This document shows, in pieces, positions 29,579 through 38,844 of a stretch of DNA of 64,000 nt. This DNA comes from Rubinisphaera margarita. Its GTDB lineage: Bacteria; Planctomycetota; Planctomycetia; Planctomycetales; Planctomycetaceae. Position 1 is the stretch's first letter, and every line of letters starts with the position of its first letter. The notes under the pieces were generated by a model. It worked only from the letters and a program-made list of their open reading frames with translations. It was not told the DNA's origin and did no database searches. Location: the NCBI RefSeq assembly GCF_022267515.1, contig NZ_JAKFGB010000012.1, positions 496,001 to 560,000 of the forward strand, read 5' to 3'. Position numbers and translations under genes: made by a program.

Positions 29579-32563
29579 ATGAGGCTGCAATACCTCCTCT
29601 TGCTCGCCCTCGTTGCGCTGGGAACGGTGCTTTTGCCGCAGTTGCAACTGGCCGAAGACACAGCGGAAGAGGCAGTCGTCGAATCTGCGGCGGAAGTCGA
29701 TGATTTCCCGCAGCCGCGAACCAGTCCTTCGGAACGTCACCTGTCACCGATGCCGGCTGAGCGGGCCGCTGATTCGATGGAGCTCCCAGACGGATTCAAA
29801 GCAACCGTCTTTGCGGCGGAGCCCGATGTTTCCAATCCCATCGCCATGGCCTGGGACGACAGCGGTCGCTTGTGGGTGGCCGAGAACTATACCTACGCGG
29901 AACGGAGCCAGCGGTTCGATCTCTCGCTGCGCGATCGCGTGCTGATTTTTGCCGACAGCGACAACGATGGCCACGCCGACAGTCGCACCGTCTTTACCGA
30001 CGACGTTCAAATGCTGACAAGTGTCGAGGTTGGCCGGGGCGGCGTCTGGCTGATGTGTCCGCCGGCTCTGCTCTTCATTCCTGACGCCAATGGCGATGAC
30101 GTTCCCGATGGTCCGCCCGTCGTCATGCTCGATGGCTTCGACGTCGCCAGGAACAACTACCACAACTTCGCTAACGGGCTTCGCTGGGGCCCCGATGGCT
30201 GGCTTTACGGACGCTGCGGACATTCCTGCCCCGGTCTGCTTGGAACCCCGGGCACTCCGGAGGAAGAGCGAGTTCCCATTGATGGCGGCATCTGGCGATT
30301 TCATCCGGAACGAAAAATTGTCGAAGTCCTCTGTCATGGCACGACCAATCCTTGGGGACACGACTGGGATGAGAATGGCGAACTGTTCTTCATCAACACG
30401 GTCATTGGGCATCTCTGGCACATGCTACCCGGTTCTCATTTCAAAGAGCCAATCGGCGAAAGTCAGAACCGGGCCGTTTATGAGCGGATGGACATGATCG
30501 CCGATCATTATCATTTCGATACAAGCGGCAGCTGGACCGAGAGTCGCGATGGAGCGGCCGATGATCTCGGCGGAGGTCATGCCCATTCCGGAATGCTGAT
30601 TCATCAATCCGAGCATTGGCCGGCGAAGTATCGTGGTCGTCTGATGACGCTGAACTTTCACGGTCGTCGGGCCAACGTCGAACGGCTGGAACGCACTCAA
30701 ACTGGGTATGTCGGTCGTCACGAACCCGATTTTCTTCAGTCTCAGGATCCGTTTTTCCGCGGAATCGATCTTTCTCAGGGACCGGACGGCAGTCTGTTCG
30801 TGATTGACTGGAGTGACACCGGCGAATGCCACGATCACACCGGCGTGCATCGGGAGAGCGGACGGATCTTCAAGATCAGCTATCAGGAGCCGCCAGAGCC
30901 CGGCGAAGTCTTCAAGCCGGCCTGCCTTCAGGGCGAGGGTGATCTTCAACAGCTGTGGACCGACTATCAATACGGCCGTATGTCCTACGGATCGTTACGG
31001 AAACTGGCCCGTCATTCCGATGAACATGTTCGTGTCTGGGCGATTCGGCTGCTGACCGATTTCTGGCCGCTCGATACGTTGTTCGGGCCGTTGGATTCTT
31101 TCGAGTATCCTGATGATCCAAAGACAATCAAATTGTTGATCCGCATGGGCCGTGATGATCCTTCGGGACTTGTGCATCGAATCCTCGCGTCGACACTGCA
31201 GCGAATGCCGGTCGAGAACCGCACGGCACTCGCCATCGAACTGGTCAAACGCGAGGAGTACGCCGATGAGCATCAACTGGCGCTGCTGACATGGTACGGA
31301 CTGATTCCTGTCGCCCAGCAACGGCCGGAAGATATCATTGAGGTTGCTGGCCAGTGTCAATGGCCTTCCCTGCACTATTCAATCGCCCGCCATGTCACTA
31401 CGCAAATTGATGATGAGCCGGAGTTGCTGGATCGTTTACTCTCCATCGCCGGGAGATTCTCGAAGTCTTCCCAGGAGCAGATTGTGCGGGGAATCGACGA
31501 TGCTCTCCGAGGTCGTCGTTCGGCGCCAATGCCCGCCAGCTGGCCGACTTTCACCGAACTGCAGGGACCGAAGGCACTCGACGATACGACGCGTGATCTC
31601 AGCATCATGTTCGGCGACGAGCGTGCGCTGGCCGCGGTCAGGCGGATCGCGGTCGATACTGAGGCTCAATTAGAGGCTCGGCAAAAGGCGCTGGGAATTC
31701 TGATCGAGATGCGTCCCCACGATCTGCGGGAAATCTGCGAGTCACTGATGAATGATCAGACGCTGAATGTGACGGCTGCACGAGGGCTCGGCTTGTTCGA
31801 TGATCCTGAGATTGGCGTGAAGCTGGCCAGCAGCTACATGCATTTCGCGCCGCATCATCGCCCGTCCATCATTGAAACGCTGGCCTCTCGGGCCAGTTTC
31901 GCGGGGGCCTTGCTGGAAGCCATCGCCGACGAACAGGGAACGATTCCACGAACCGATGTGACCGCGGTGCACGCCCGGCAGATTCAGAGTTTGGGAAATG
32001 AATCACTGACGCAGCGGCTGAGCGAAGTCTGGGGAGAGCTGCGAGAGTCATCCGGAGAGCGTCGGAAGATGATTGAAACGCTCAAGGGCCAGCTGACCGA
32101 ACAGACATTGCACGCGGCCGATCTTTCCGCCGGGCGAACACTGTTCAATAAAACCTGTTCACAGTGCCATCTCCTTTACGGAGAAGGAAACAAGGTTGGT
32201 CCCGATCTGACCGGCTCCCAGCGCGCGAATCTGGATTACCTGCTGGAGAATATTCTGGACCCCAGTGCCGTCGTCAGTAAGGACTATCAGATGACGATCA
32301 TCGTGACCGTCGACGGGCGGGTTCTCAATGGTCTGGTTCTCACTGAGAACGAGCAGGCACTGACGCTTCGAACGGCGACCGAAGAAGTCACGGTGAATCG
32401 GGACGACATCGAGGACCAGCAGCAGACTCCGCTCTCAGCCATGCCCGATGGTCTGCTCCAGAACCTCAGCGAAGAACAGACGCGGGATCTGATTGCCTAC
32501 CTCATGCATCCCCGGCAGGTCCCGCTTCCCGCGACGGGCGATGAACAGGTCACGCTGGAGTAG
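29579..32563 (+). CDS. Exported PVC-type dehydrogenase with HEAT repeats and c-type haem
   Basis: 994 residues with an N-terminal hydrophobic signal (MRLQYLLLLALVALGTVLLP). A propeller-type dehydrogenase region (about 55-430; FKATVFAAEPDVSNPIAMAW, then SGRLWVAENYTY and WGHDWDENGELFF) is followed by HEAT-like helices (about 440-820) and a C-terminal cytochrome c domain with CSQCH near residues 860-865, LYGEGNKVGPDLTGSQ and LLENILDPSAVVSKDY. It is the same class as 22213-26601 but lacks the ThuA domain and the C-terminal beta domain. It is likely periplasmic and feeds electrons from an unknown substrate into respiration. No terminator is evident after it. Confidence 0.9.
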   Translation: MRLQYLLLLALVALGTVLLPQLQLAEDTAEEAVVESAAEVDDFPQPRTSPSERHLSPMPAERAADSMELPDGFKATVFAAEPDVSNPIAMAWDDSGRLWVAENYTYAERSQRFDLSLRDRVLIFADSDNDGHADSRTVFTDDVQMLTSVEVGRGGVWLMCPPALLFIPDANGDDVPDGPPVVMLDGFDVARNNYHNFANGLRWGPDGWLYGRCGHSCPGLLGTPGTPEEERVPIDGGIWRFHPERKIVEVLCHGTTNPWGHDWDENGELFFINTVIGHLWHMLPGSHFKEPIGESQNRAVYERMDMIADHYHFDTSGSWTESRDGAADDLGGGHAHSGMLIHQSEHWPAKYRGRLMTLNFHGRRANVERLERTQTGYVGRHEPDFLQSQDPFFRGIDLSQGPDGSLFVIDWSDTGECHDHTGVHRESGRIFKISYQEPPEPGEVFKPACLQGEGDLQQLWTDYQYGRMSYGSLRKLARHSDEHVRVWAIRLLTDFWPLDTLFGPLDSFEYPDDPKTIKLLIRMGRDDPSGLVHRILASTLQRMPVENRTALAIELVKREEYADEHQLALLTWYGLIPVAQQRPEDIIEVAGQCQWPSLHYSIARHVTTQIDDEPELLDRLLSIAGRFSKSSQEQIVRGIDDALRGRRSAPMPASWPTFTELQGPKALDDTTRDLSIMFGDERALAAVRRIAVDTEAQLEARQKALGILIEMRPHDLREICESLMNDQTLNVTAARGLGLFDDPEIGVKLASSYMHFAPHHRPSIIETLASRASFAGALLEAIADEQGTIPRTDVTAVHARQIQSLGNESLTQRLSEVWGELRESSGERRKMIETLKGQLTEQTLHAADLSAGRTLFNKTCSQCHLLYGEGNKVGPDLTGSQRANLDYLLENILDPSAVVSKDYQMTIIVTVDGRVLNGLVLTENEQALTLRTATEEVTVNRDDIEDQQQTPLSAMPDGLLQNLSEEQTRDLIAYLMHPRQVPLPATGDEQVTLE

Positions 32564-32867
32564 ACCTGGCGTTCCCGTCCGGTCGACCCACAGATCACCA
32601 TCCTGGCTCGATGGATCGCGTCCGTCTCCGTGCTGCAGGTGCTTCCTTCCTGCAGCCTCGCTGCTCGTGCTAATGATCGCGCAGCGCCTCTCGGTGGGAG
32701 AGTGATCGAACGTTGCTGATATCAAAGATCCGGAATCCATGAGAGCCTGCTGAGAACCCTCGGTTTGGGGGGTAGTCGGACCTCTGGATCAGCGATACAC
32801 TCGAAGCATGAAGGTTCAATGACCTTCTCCTCGGGCTCCTGTTTGCCTTCCTGTTTGTGTTTGCCGT
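32564..32867. other. 304-bp intergenic region
   Basis: No gene is supported. A perfect 8-bp inverted repeat (GCTGCAGG at 32632-32639, CCTGCAGC at 32649-32656, loop 9) lies about 70 bp after the preceding stop. It lacks a T-tract and could still be a transcription pause or binding site. Nothing else recognised. Confidence 0.4.
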
Positions 32868-35800
32868 GTGCCGACCTGGTATACTTCGTATCCCTCTGCC
32901 GATTGCGACGATCCCTTGCGTAAAACGACGCCTTCTCTGCTCTACCTGGCGATTGCTTCGTCTTCCGCCGCCGTGCTTCTGGCGGACCTGTTTACACCTC
33001 TCGGACTGACCGTCTGGGTGTTCTATCTGGTCCCCGTCGGACTCACGCTTCTTTCCTGGAGACCTCAGCTCCCATTGATGGTCGCCCTCGCGACGACGGC
33101 CTTCATGGTTTGCACGCTGTTCACGGATGCTCCTGGCGTCGATCGGGTTGTCGCGCAGATCAATCGTGGCTTCGGCATGATCACGATCTGGGCCATGGCG
33201 ACGGTCTCGTGGCTCTTCATTAAGAACAAGCGTGCAATCGATCTCGAGCGGTGGCTGCAACTCGGGCAAACCCGGTTAAGCAAAGCAATGAGCGGTGACC
33301 AGCGGCTGACTCAGCTGGGAGAAAGTATTCTCCGCCATCTGGCGGATTACGGCGGAATGACTGTCGGCGCGTGCTTCGCCCGGGAAGGAGACGGATTCGA
33401 TCGGGTCGCCACATATGGCATTCCCGCGAACAATTCCGTTCCGACTCGTTTCGGTCTGAAAGACGGTCTCTTGGGCCAGGCGGTTCGTGATGAGCGAATC
33501 TTTCTTCTGAACGAAGTCCCCGATGGTTATCTCACTTTCGGATCGGCCATGGGGGAATCGAAGCCGCGTCATCTGATGATCTGCCCGGCAATTGCTGACA
33601 ATGTTGTGGTGGCTGTGCTGGAAGTCGGCTTCCTGGAGACTCCCGATGAGTCTTCTGAACTTCTTCTGAAGCGAGTTTCTGAGTCGATCGCGTTGGCATT
33701 TCGATCGGCGAATTATCGGGCTCATCTGCAAACTCTGCTGGAAGAAACACAACGGCAAAGCGAAGAGCTGCAGACGCAAAGCGAGGAACTGCGGGTCGCG
33801 AATGAAGAACTTGAAGAACAAGGCAACGCACTGAAGGAAACAGCCACTCGACTCGAGCTGCAGCAGGCCGAACTTGAGCAGTCCAATACACAGCTCGAAG
33901 AACAGACGCAACTTCTTGAAGCACAGAAGGATGATCTGGAACGGGCCCAGAAGTCGCTTGAACAGCAGACTCGCGAGCTCGAACAGTCCAGTCAGTACAA
34001 GTCGGAGTTCCTGGCGAACATGTCCCACGAGCTGCGGACGCCCCTGAACTCCTCGCTGATTCTGGCCAAACTGCTGGCCGATAACACCGATGGCAATCTG
34101 ACCGAGGAACAGGTCAAATTCGCCAGGACAATTCTCTCCTCTGGAAACGATCTGCTCAATCTGATCAGCGATATTCTCGATCTCTCAAAGATCGAAGCCG
34201 GACAGATGCAGGTGCGGCCCGAAGAACTCAGGCTGCGACCACTCCTGGAGGATGTCGGGCGCGGGCTGCAGCCTCTGGCGGATGAGAAGAGTCTGGAATT
34301 CGAGCTGATCATTGATGAAGCTTGTCCCTCGGAGATCGAAACGGATGGTCAGCGACTCGAACAGATTCTCAAGAACCTGATGTCGAACGCCATCAAGTTC
34401 ACGGAGACTGGAAGTGTAAAACTCAAGGTTTCCCCGGCTGGCCAGGACAAGCTCGCCTTCGCCGTGACGGACACCGGCATGGGAATTTCCGACGAACAGC
34501 AGGCCGTCATCTTCGAAGCTTTCCGGCAGGCGGACAGCACTTCACACCGCAAGCATGGTGGCACGGGGCTGGGGCTGTCGATCTCTCGCGAGCTGGCTCA
34601 ACTTTTGGGAGGCGATATTGAACTCGACAGTGAGCTCGGCAAGGGCAGCACATTCACATTGACAATTCCGCTCGCGTATCAGCCTGGGCAACCGGACGAG
34701 CGGTCACCACGGAAAACAGAGCGGCCGGCTCAAGTCTCCGGACGTCAGCCGGCTGTGGTGGCAACAGTCAATTCGCAAAAGGACCGGAAGACGCAGACCG
34801 ATCGGCCTCGGCGAGCCGATGACGATCGGGAACGGCTCTCCGTCGGGGATCGCATTCTGCTGGTTGTCGAAGATGACCAGAAGTTTTCTCGTATTCTGTA
34901 CGATCTCGCGCATGAAAGCGAATTCCAGTGTCTGATTGCCCACACGGCTGAGGACGCGGTCGCCATGGCTCAGCAATACCAGCCCAGCGCTGTCGTTCTC
35001 GATGTTGGCCTCCCGGATCATTCCGGGCTCTCGGTTCTCGATCGTCTGAAGAATGACGCCCGCACGCGGCACATTCCTGTGCATGTGATTTCCGGCAACG
35101 ATTACATGGAATCGGCGATGTCGATGGGAGCGGTCGGCTTCATGCTCAAGCCGGTTCCCCGGGACGAGCTGGTTTCCGTATTGCAGAACTTTGAGACGCG
35201 ATTGTCCCAGCGCATGCGTCGGGTCCTGGTTGTGGAAGACGATCCGGTTCAGCTGGAAAGCCTTCATGCCCTGCTGCGGTCGGAAGTGGTCGAGACGATC
35301 GGGGCGCAGAGTGCCTCCGAATGCCTTGAGAAACTGAAAGCCGAAACCTTTGACTGCATGGTGCTCGATCTGACCCTGCCCGATGCATCGGGGTACTCCC
35401 TGCTCGAAACCCTGAGCCAGGAAGACGATTATTCATTCCCGCCCGTGATCGTCTACACGGGGCGTGATCTCTCCGTCGAACAGGAGCAGCAGCTCAGACG
35501 ATACTCGAAGTCGATCATCATCAAGGGCGCGAAATCTCCAGAGCGTCTGCTCGACGAAGTCACGCTCTTTCTCCATCAGGTTGTCTCCGAACTGCCGGTC
35601 GAACAGCAGCGAATGATCGAGCAGGCCCGCCGCCGTGATTCCGCTCTTGAGAATCGTCATATTTTGGTTGTCGAAGACGACGTTCGCAATATTTTCGCAC
35701 TGACAAGCATCCTCGAACCTTCTGGAGCAAAGTTGCAGATCGCCCGCAACGGTCGCGAAGCAGTGGAAGCGATCGATAAATGCATCGCCGATCCCTCGGC

Positions 35801-36050
35801 TCGTATCGAGTTGGTTCTGATGGATGTAATGATGCCGGAGATGGACGGGATTGCCGCCACGAAGGCCATTCGAGAACGTCCCGAATGTAAGCGGTTGCCG
35901 ATCATCATGCTGACGGCGAAGGCGATGAAGGACGATCAGCAGACCTGCCTCGATGCCGGTGCCAACGACTATCTCGCCAAGCCGCTCGATGTCGAGAAGC
36001 TGCTGTCGCTGATTCGTGTCTGGATGCCGCGGCAGGGAGCGGGACTGTGA
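32868..36050 (+). CDS. Hybrid sensor histidine kinase with GAF domain, coiled coil and three receiver domains
   Basis: 1060 residues from a GTG at 32868; a TTG at 32916 is an alternative start, and neither has a strong ribosome binding site. Several membrane segments (about residues 21-120) precede a GAF-like sensor (about 145-285), a Gln/Glu-rich coiled coil (about 285-380), the HisKA helix with phospho-acceptor His387 (FLANMSHELRTPLNSS) and an ATPase domain (DTGMGISDEQQAVIFEAF, GGTGLGLSISREL). Three receivers follow with phospho-acceptor candidates Asp712, Asp834 and Asp986. The product sits in the inner membrane and would integrate several phosphorelay inputs. Its stop overlaps the GTG of cheR, so the genes are coupled. 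The coiled coil may be a methylation target. Confidence 0.93.
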   Translation: MPTWYTSYPSADCDDPLRKTTPSLLYLAIASSSAAVLLADLFTPLGLTVWVFYLVPVGLTLLSWRPQLPLMVALATTAFMVCTLFTDAPGVDRVVAQINRGFGMITIWAMATVSWLFIKNKRAIDLERWLQLGQTRLSKAMSGDQRLTQLGESILRHLADYGGMTVGACFAREGDGFDRVATYGIPANNSVPTRFGLKDGLLGQAVRDERIFLLNEVPDGYLTFGSAMGESKPRHLMICPAIADNVVVAVLEVGFLETPDESSELLLKRVSESIALAFRSANYRAHLQTLLEETQRQSEELQTQSEELRVANEELEEQGNALKETATRLELQQAELEQSNTQLEEQTQLLEAQKDDLERAQKSLEQQTRELEQSSQYKSEFLANMSHELRTPLNSSLILAKLLADNTDGNLTEEQVKFARTILSSGNDLLNLISDILDLSKIEAGQMQVRPEELRLRPLLEDVGRGLQPLADEKSLEFELIIDEACPSEIETDGQRLEQILKNLMSNAIKFTETGSVKLKVSPAGQDKLAFAVTDTGMGISDEQQAVIFEAFRQADSTSHRKHGGTGLGLSISRELAQLLGGDIELDSELGKGSTFTLTIPLAYQPGQPDERSPRKTERPAQVSGRQPAVVATVNSQKDRKTQTDRPRRADDDRERLSVGDRILLVVEDDQKFSRILYDLAHESEFQCLIAHTAEDAVAMAQQYQPSAVVLDVGLPDHSGLSVLDRLKNDARTRHIPVHVISGNDYMESAMSMGAVGFMLKPVPRDELVSVLQNFETRLSQRMRRVLVVEDDPVQLESLHALLRSEVVETIGAQSASECLEKLKAETFDCMVLDLTLPDASGYSLLETLSQEDDYSFPPVIVYTGRDLSVEQEQQLRRYSKSIIIKGAKSPERLLDEVTLFLHQVVSELPVEQQRMIEQARRRDSALENRHILVVEDDVRNIFALTSILEPSGAKLQIARNGREAVEAIDKCIADPSARIELVLMDVMMPEMDGIAATKAIRERPECKRLPIIMLTAKAMKDDQQTCLDAGANDYLAKPLDVEKLLSLIRVWMPRQGAGL

Positions 36051-36874
36051 CCGATCGCATCATCGATCTTGAGATCAAGCTTCTGCTGGAAGCGGTCTTC
36101 GAGCAGTTTCACTACGACTTTCGTGGTTACTCGATGGCATCGATCAAGCGAAGATTGCGTCAGGCGCTGACGCACTTTCGTTGCGAGACCGTTTCCCAGC
36201 TTCAGGGCCGAGTGCTTCACGAAGCCGATGCATTCCCGCAGCTGCTTTCCTATCTCACCGTTCAGGTCAGCGAACTCTTCCGGGATCCGACGTACTTCAA
36301 AGCGTTGCGCGAACAGGTGCTGCCGCATCTGCGGACCTATCCCTCGTTGAAGATCTGGGTCGCTGGCTGCGGTGACGGTGAAGAAGTCTACTCGCTGGCG
36401 ATCATGCTTCGTGAAGAGGGACTGGAAGATCGAACGCTCATCTATGGCACCGATGTCAATCCGAAAGCGCTGAGGAAAGCAGAAGCGGGCGTTTATGCGG
36501 TCGATCGAATTCCGCTTTTCACGAGGAATCACCAGCTGGCCGGAGGAAAGTCTTCACTTTCCGATTACTATACTGCTGCCTACGGGGGAGCTGCCTTTGA
36601 CAAGAGCCTGACCCGAAACGTTGTCTTCTCGGACCACAGCCTGGTCTCCGATGCCGTCTTCGCGGAGATGCATCTGATTTCGTGTCGGAATGTTCTGATC
36701 TATTTCGACAGGCAGCTTCAGAATCGAGCCGTGGAGCTGATGAAAGAATCGCTGATTCGCAGAGGATTTTTGGGGCTGGGATCTCGGGAAACCTTGAGGT
36801 TCACCGAGCACGCCGAGGCATTCACGGATTTTGCAAAGGACGTACGAATCTATCAGAAGCGGGGAGATCAATGA
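36047..36874 (+). CDS. CheR-type protein-glutamate O-methyltransferase
   Basis: 275 residues from a GTG overlapping the preceding stop codon (GTGA). The N-terminal helices (YSMASIKRRLRQALTHF) and the SAM-binding domain with VSELFRDPTYF, IWVAGCGDGEEVYSLAIML, LIYGTDVNPKAL and ISCRNVLIYFDRQLQ are all CheR signatures. It is nearly full length for CheR and carries no fused PAS or TPR domain. CheR normally methylates glutamates on chemoreceptors; no receptor gene occurs here, so the kinase coiled coil next door is a candidate substrate. It overlaps the following cheB start by 4 bp. Confidence 0.92.
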   Translation: MTDRIIDLEIKLLLEAVFEQFHYDFRGYSMASIKRRLRQALTHFRCETVSQLQGRVLHEADAFPQLLSYLTVQVSELFRDPTYFKALREQVLPHLRTYPSLKIWVAGCGDGEEVYSLAIMLREEGLEDRTLIYGTDVNPKALRKAEAGVYAVDRIPLFTRNHQLAGGKSSLSDYYTAAYGGAAFDKSLTRNVVFSDHSLVSDAVFAEMHLISCRNVLIYFDRQLQNRAVELMKESLIRRGFLGLGSRETLRFTEHAEAFTDFAKDVRIYQKRGDQ

Positions 36875-37452
36875 ACAGACGGTCTTACGAGGCTGTAGTC
36901 ATTGGCGCATCGAGTGGCGCGATCGAAGCGATCAATACGATCCTTCCCCGACTCCCGGAAGTTTTCCGGCTGCCCGTGTTGATTGTTGTTCATCTTCCCC
37001 CTGACCATCTCAGTACTTTGCCGGAGCTTTTTCAGACGCGTTGCGTCTTGCCGGTCAAAGAGGCCGAGGACACCGAATCCATCCAGCCGGGAATGATTTA
37101 CATCGCACCGCCCGATTATCACGTGCTCGTGGAAGCGGATGGGAGAATCTCGCTTTCCAGCGAAGAGCCGGTACAGTATTCTCGCCCATCGATTGACGTA
37201 TTATTTGAGACAGCCGCCGATGCATATCAAGCGGCATTGATTGGTATTGTATTGACAGGCGCGAATAGCGACGGCGCAAGTGGACTGCGCGAGATCTGGA
37301 AAACGGGAGGAACGCCCATCGTGCAGTCTCCTGCCGAGGCGCAGGCTCCGCTCATGCCCGAATCCGCCTTGGCACACTGCCCTGCAGCCCGAGTGATGAC
37401 GTTGAACCAGATTGCCAGTTTCCTGATCGATGAAGGAGGGAGCAATGACTGA
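36871..37452 (+). CDS. CheB-type protein-glutamate methylesterase, lacking a receiver domain
   Basis: 193 residues from the ATG at 36871, which overlaps the cheR stop (ATGA). The methylesterase catalytic core is intact: VVIGASSGAIEA (nucleophile Ser), LIVVHLPPDH (His) and IVLTGANSDGASGL (Asp). The N-terminal receiver of classical CheB is absent, so its activity must be regulated otherwise, possibly by the adjacent receiver-kinases. It removes methyl groups from glutamates or deamidates glutamines on its target. It overlaps the downstream kinase gene by 8 bp. Confidence 0.92.
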   Translation: MNRRSYEAVVIGASSGAIEAINTILPRLPEVFRLPVLIVVHLPPDHLSTLPELFQTRCVLPVKEAEDTESIQPGMIYIAPPDYHVLVEADGRISLSSEEPVQYSRPSIDVLFETAADAYQAALIGIVLTGANSDGASGLREIWKTGGTPIVQSPAEAQAPLMPESALAHCPAARVMTLNQIASFLIDEGGSND

Positions 37453-38707
37453 CCCCTCTGTTCCACCCGTTCATTATCTGATGGTCGACGACCGGGAAGA
37501 GAACCTGATTGCTCTCGAAGCGGTGCTCCGTCGTGAAGAACTGAAGCTGATTCGCGCCCGATCGGGAGCCGAAGCACTGGAGGCGATGCTCGAATACGAT
37601 TTCGCATTGGCGCTGATTGATGTTCAGATGCCTGAAATGAATGGTTTTGAGCTCGCCGAACTGATGCGCGGGACAGAGCGAACGAAGCGAATCCCGATTA
37701 TCTTTCTGACTGCGGCTGGTGACGACAAACAGCGACGGTTTCAAGGCTACGAAACCGGAGCGGTCGACTTTCTGCACAAGCCAATTGAACCCGACATCCT
37801 CAAGAGCAAAGCCGAAGTGTTCTTCGAACTGTATCGGCAGCGGGAGGAAGTTTCCCGGCAACGCGATGAACTCAAGACGCTGCTCGAAGAGAACTCCCGG
37901 CTGCTCGATCAGACCCGACAATACACCGACGCCCTGAAAAAGGCCGACCGCAGGAAAGATGAGTTCCTGGCGACACTAGCTCATGAACTTCGCAATCCGC
38001 TGGCGCCCATTCTCAATGCGGTGCACCTCGTTCGATGGGGAAATCTGGAACCGTCCGAATACGTCGAGGTTCACGAGATCGTTGAGCGTCAGGTCCAGCA
38101 TATGGTGCGGCTCATCGACGATCTCCTTGATCTCAGCCGGATTACGCGCGACAAGATCGAACTGCGTCGTGAAGTCGTCCCCCTTCAGGATGTCGCACGG
38201 AATGCTGTCGAGACCAGCTCGCCACTTGTGGAGTCCAACAAGCATCAACTCACAGTCGATCTGCCACCGCAGCCCCTGTTCGTGGAGGGTGACGCCGTGC
38301 GTCTTGCCCAGGTCATCTCCAATCTCTTGAACAACGCTGCGAAGTACACACCGGAAGGCGGACAAATCGATTTGCTCGTCAGTTCGACAGGGCACATGGC
38401 GACCGTATCCGTTCGCGACAACGGCGTGGGCATCCCCGCTGAAATGCTGGTCGATGTGTTCGGGATGTTCACCCAGGTCAGCCAGCATCTTCCTCGATCT
38501 CAAGGGGGCCTGGGAATCGGTCTGACGCTTGTTAAGCGACTGGTTGAGATGCACAACGGCCGAATCGAGGCCCGCAGCGAGGGAGAAGGTGAAGGGACGG
38601 AGTTCATCGTGTTCCTTCCGCTGGCTTCTTCGGAGTCGGCAGACCAGGAGCAGATCAGCGTCGGTGAGACACGCGGTCAGTCTTCGCCAATGAATAGCTC
38701 GACCTGA
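37445..38707 (+). CDS. Receiver domain-histidine kinase (REC-HisKA-HATPase)
   Basis: 420 residues from the ATG at 37445, with a strong GGAGGGAG just upstream; an earlier in-frame start exists at 37430. A receiver comes first (YLMVDDREENLIALEAVLRR, acceptor Asp59 in LIDVQMPEMNG, Lys in LHKPIEPDILKSK), then a helical linker, HisKA with His180 (EFLATLAHELRNPLAPILNA) and an ATPase domain (VRDNGVGIPAEMLVDVFGMF, GGLGIGLTLVKRLV). There are no membrane segments, so it is soluble. It ends the coupled kinase-CheR-CheB-kinase run and probably receives phosphate from the first kinase or reports methylation state. Output protein unknown. Confidence 0.92.
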   Translation: MTDPSVPPVHYLMVDDREENLIALEAVLRREELKLIRARSGAEALEAMLEYDFALALIDVQMPEMNGFELAELMRGTERTKRIPIIFLTAAGDDKQRRFQGYETGAVDFLHKPIEPDILKSKAEVFFELYRQREEVSRQRDELKTLLEENSRLLDQTRQYTDALKKADRRKDEFLATLAHELRNPLAPILNAVHLVRWGNLEPSEYVEVHEIVERQVQHMVRLIDDLLDLSRITRDKIELRREVVPLQDVARNAVETSSPLVESNKHQLTVDLPPQPLFVEGDAVRLAQVISNLLNNAAKYTPEGGQIDLLVSSTGHMATVSVRDNGVGIPAEMLVDVFGMFTQVSQHLPRSQGGLGIGLTLVKRLVEMHNGRIEARSEGEGEGTEFIVFLPLASSESADQEQISVGETRGQSSPMNSST

Positions 38708-38844
38708 GCGCATGACGATGTCCCGGGCTTTATTTTTCCGATGGGTTTGCCACGTGGGACCGAACGTGGATAAAGTGACGAAGCAATAGACAGACCGTGC
38801 TCGCTCGACTCCTCTGAAATGCTTAATTCTTTCGGGACCGGCAG

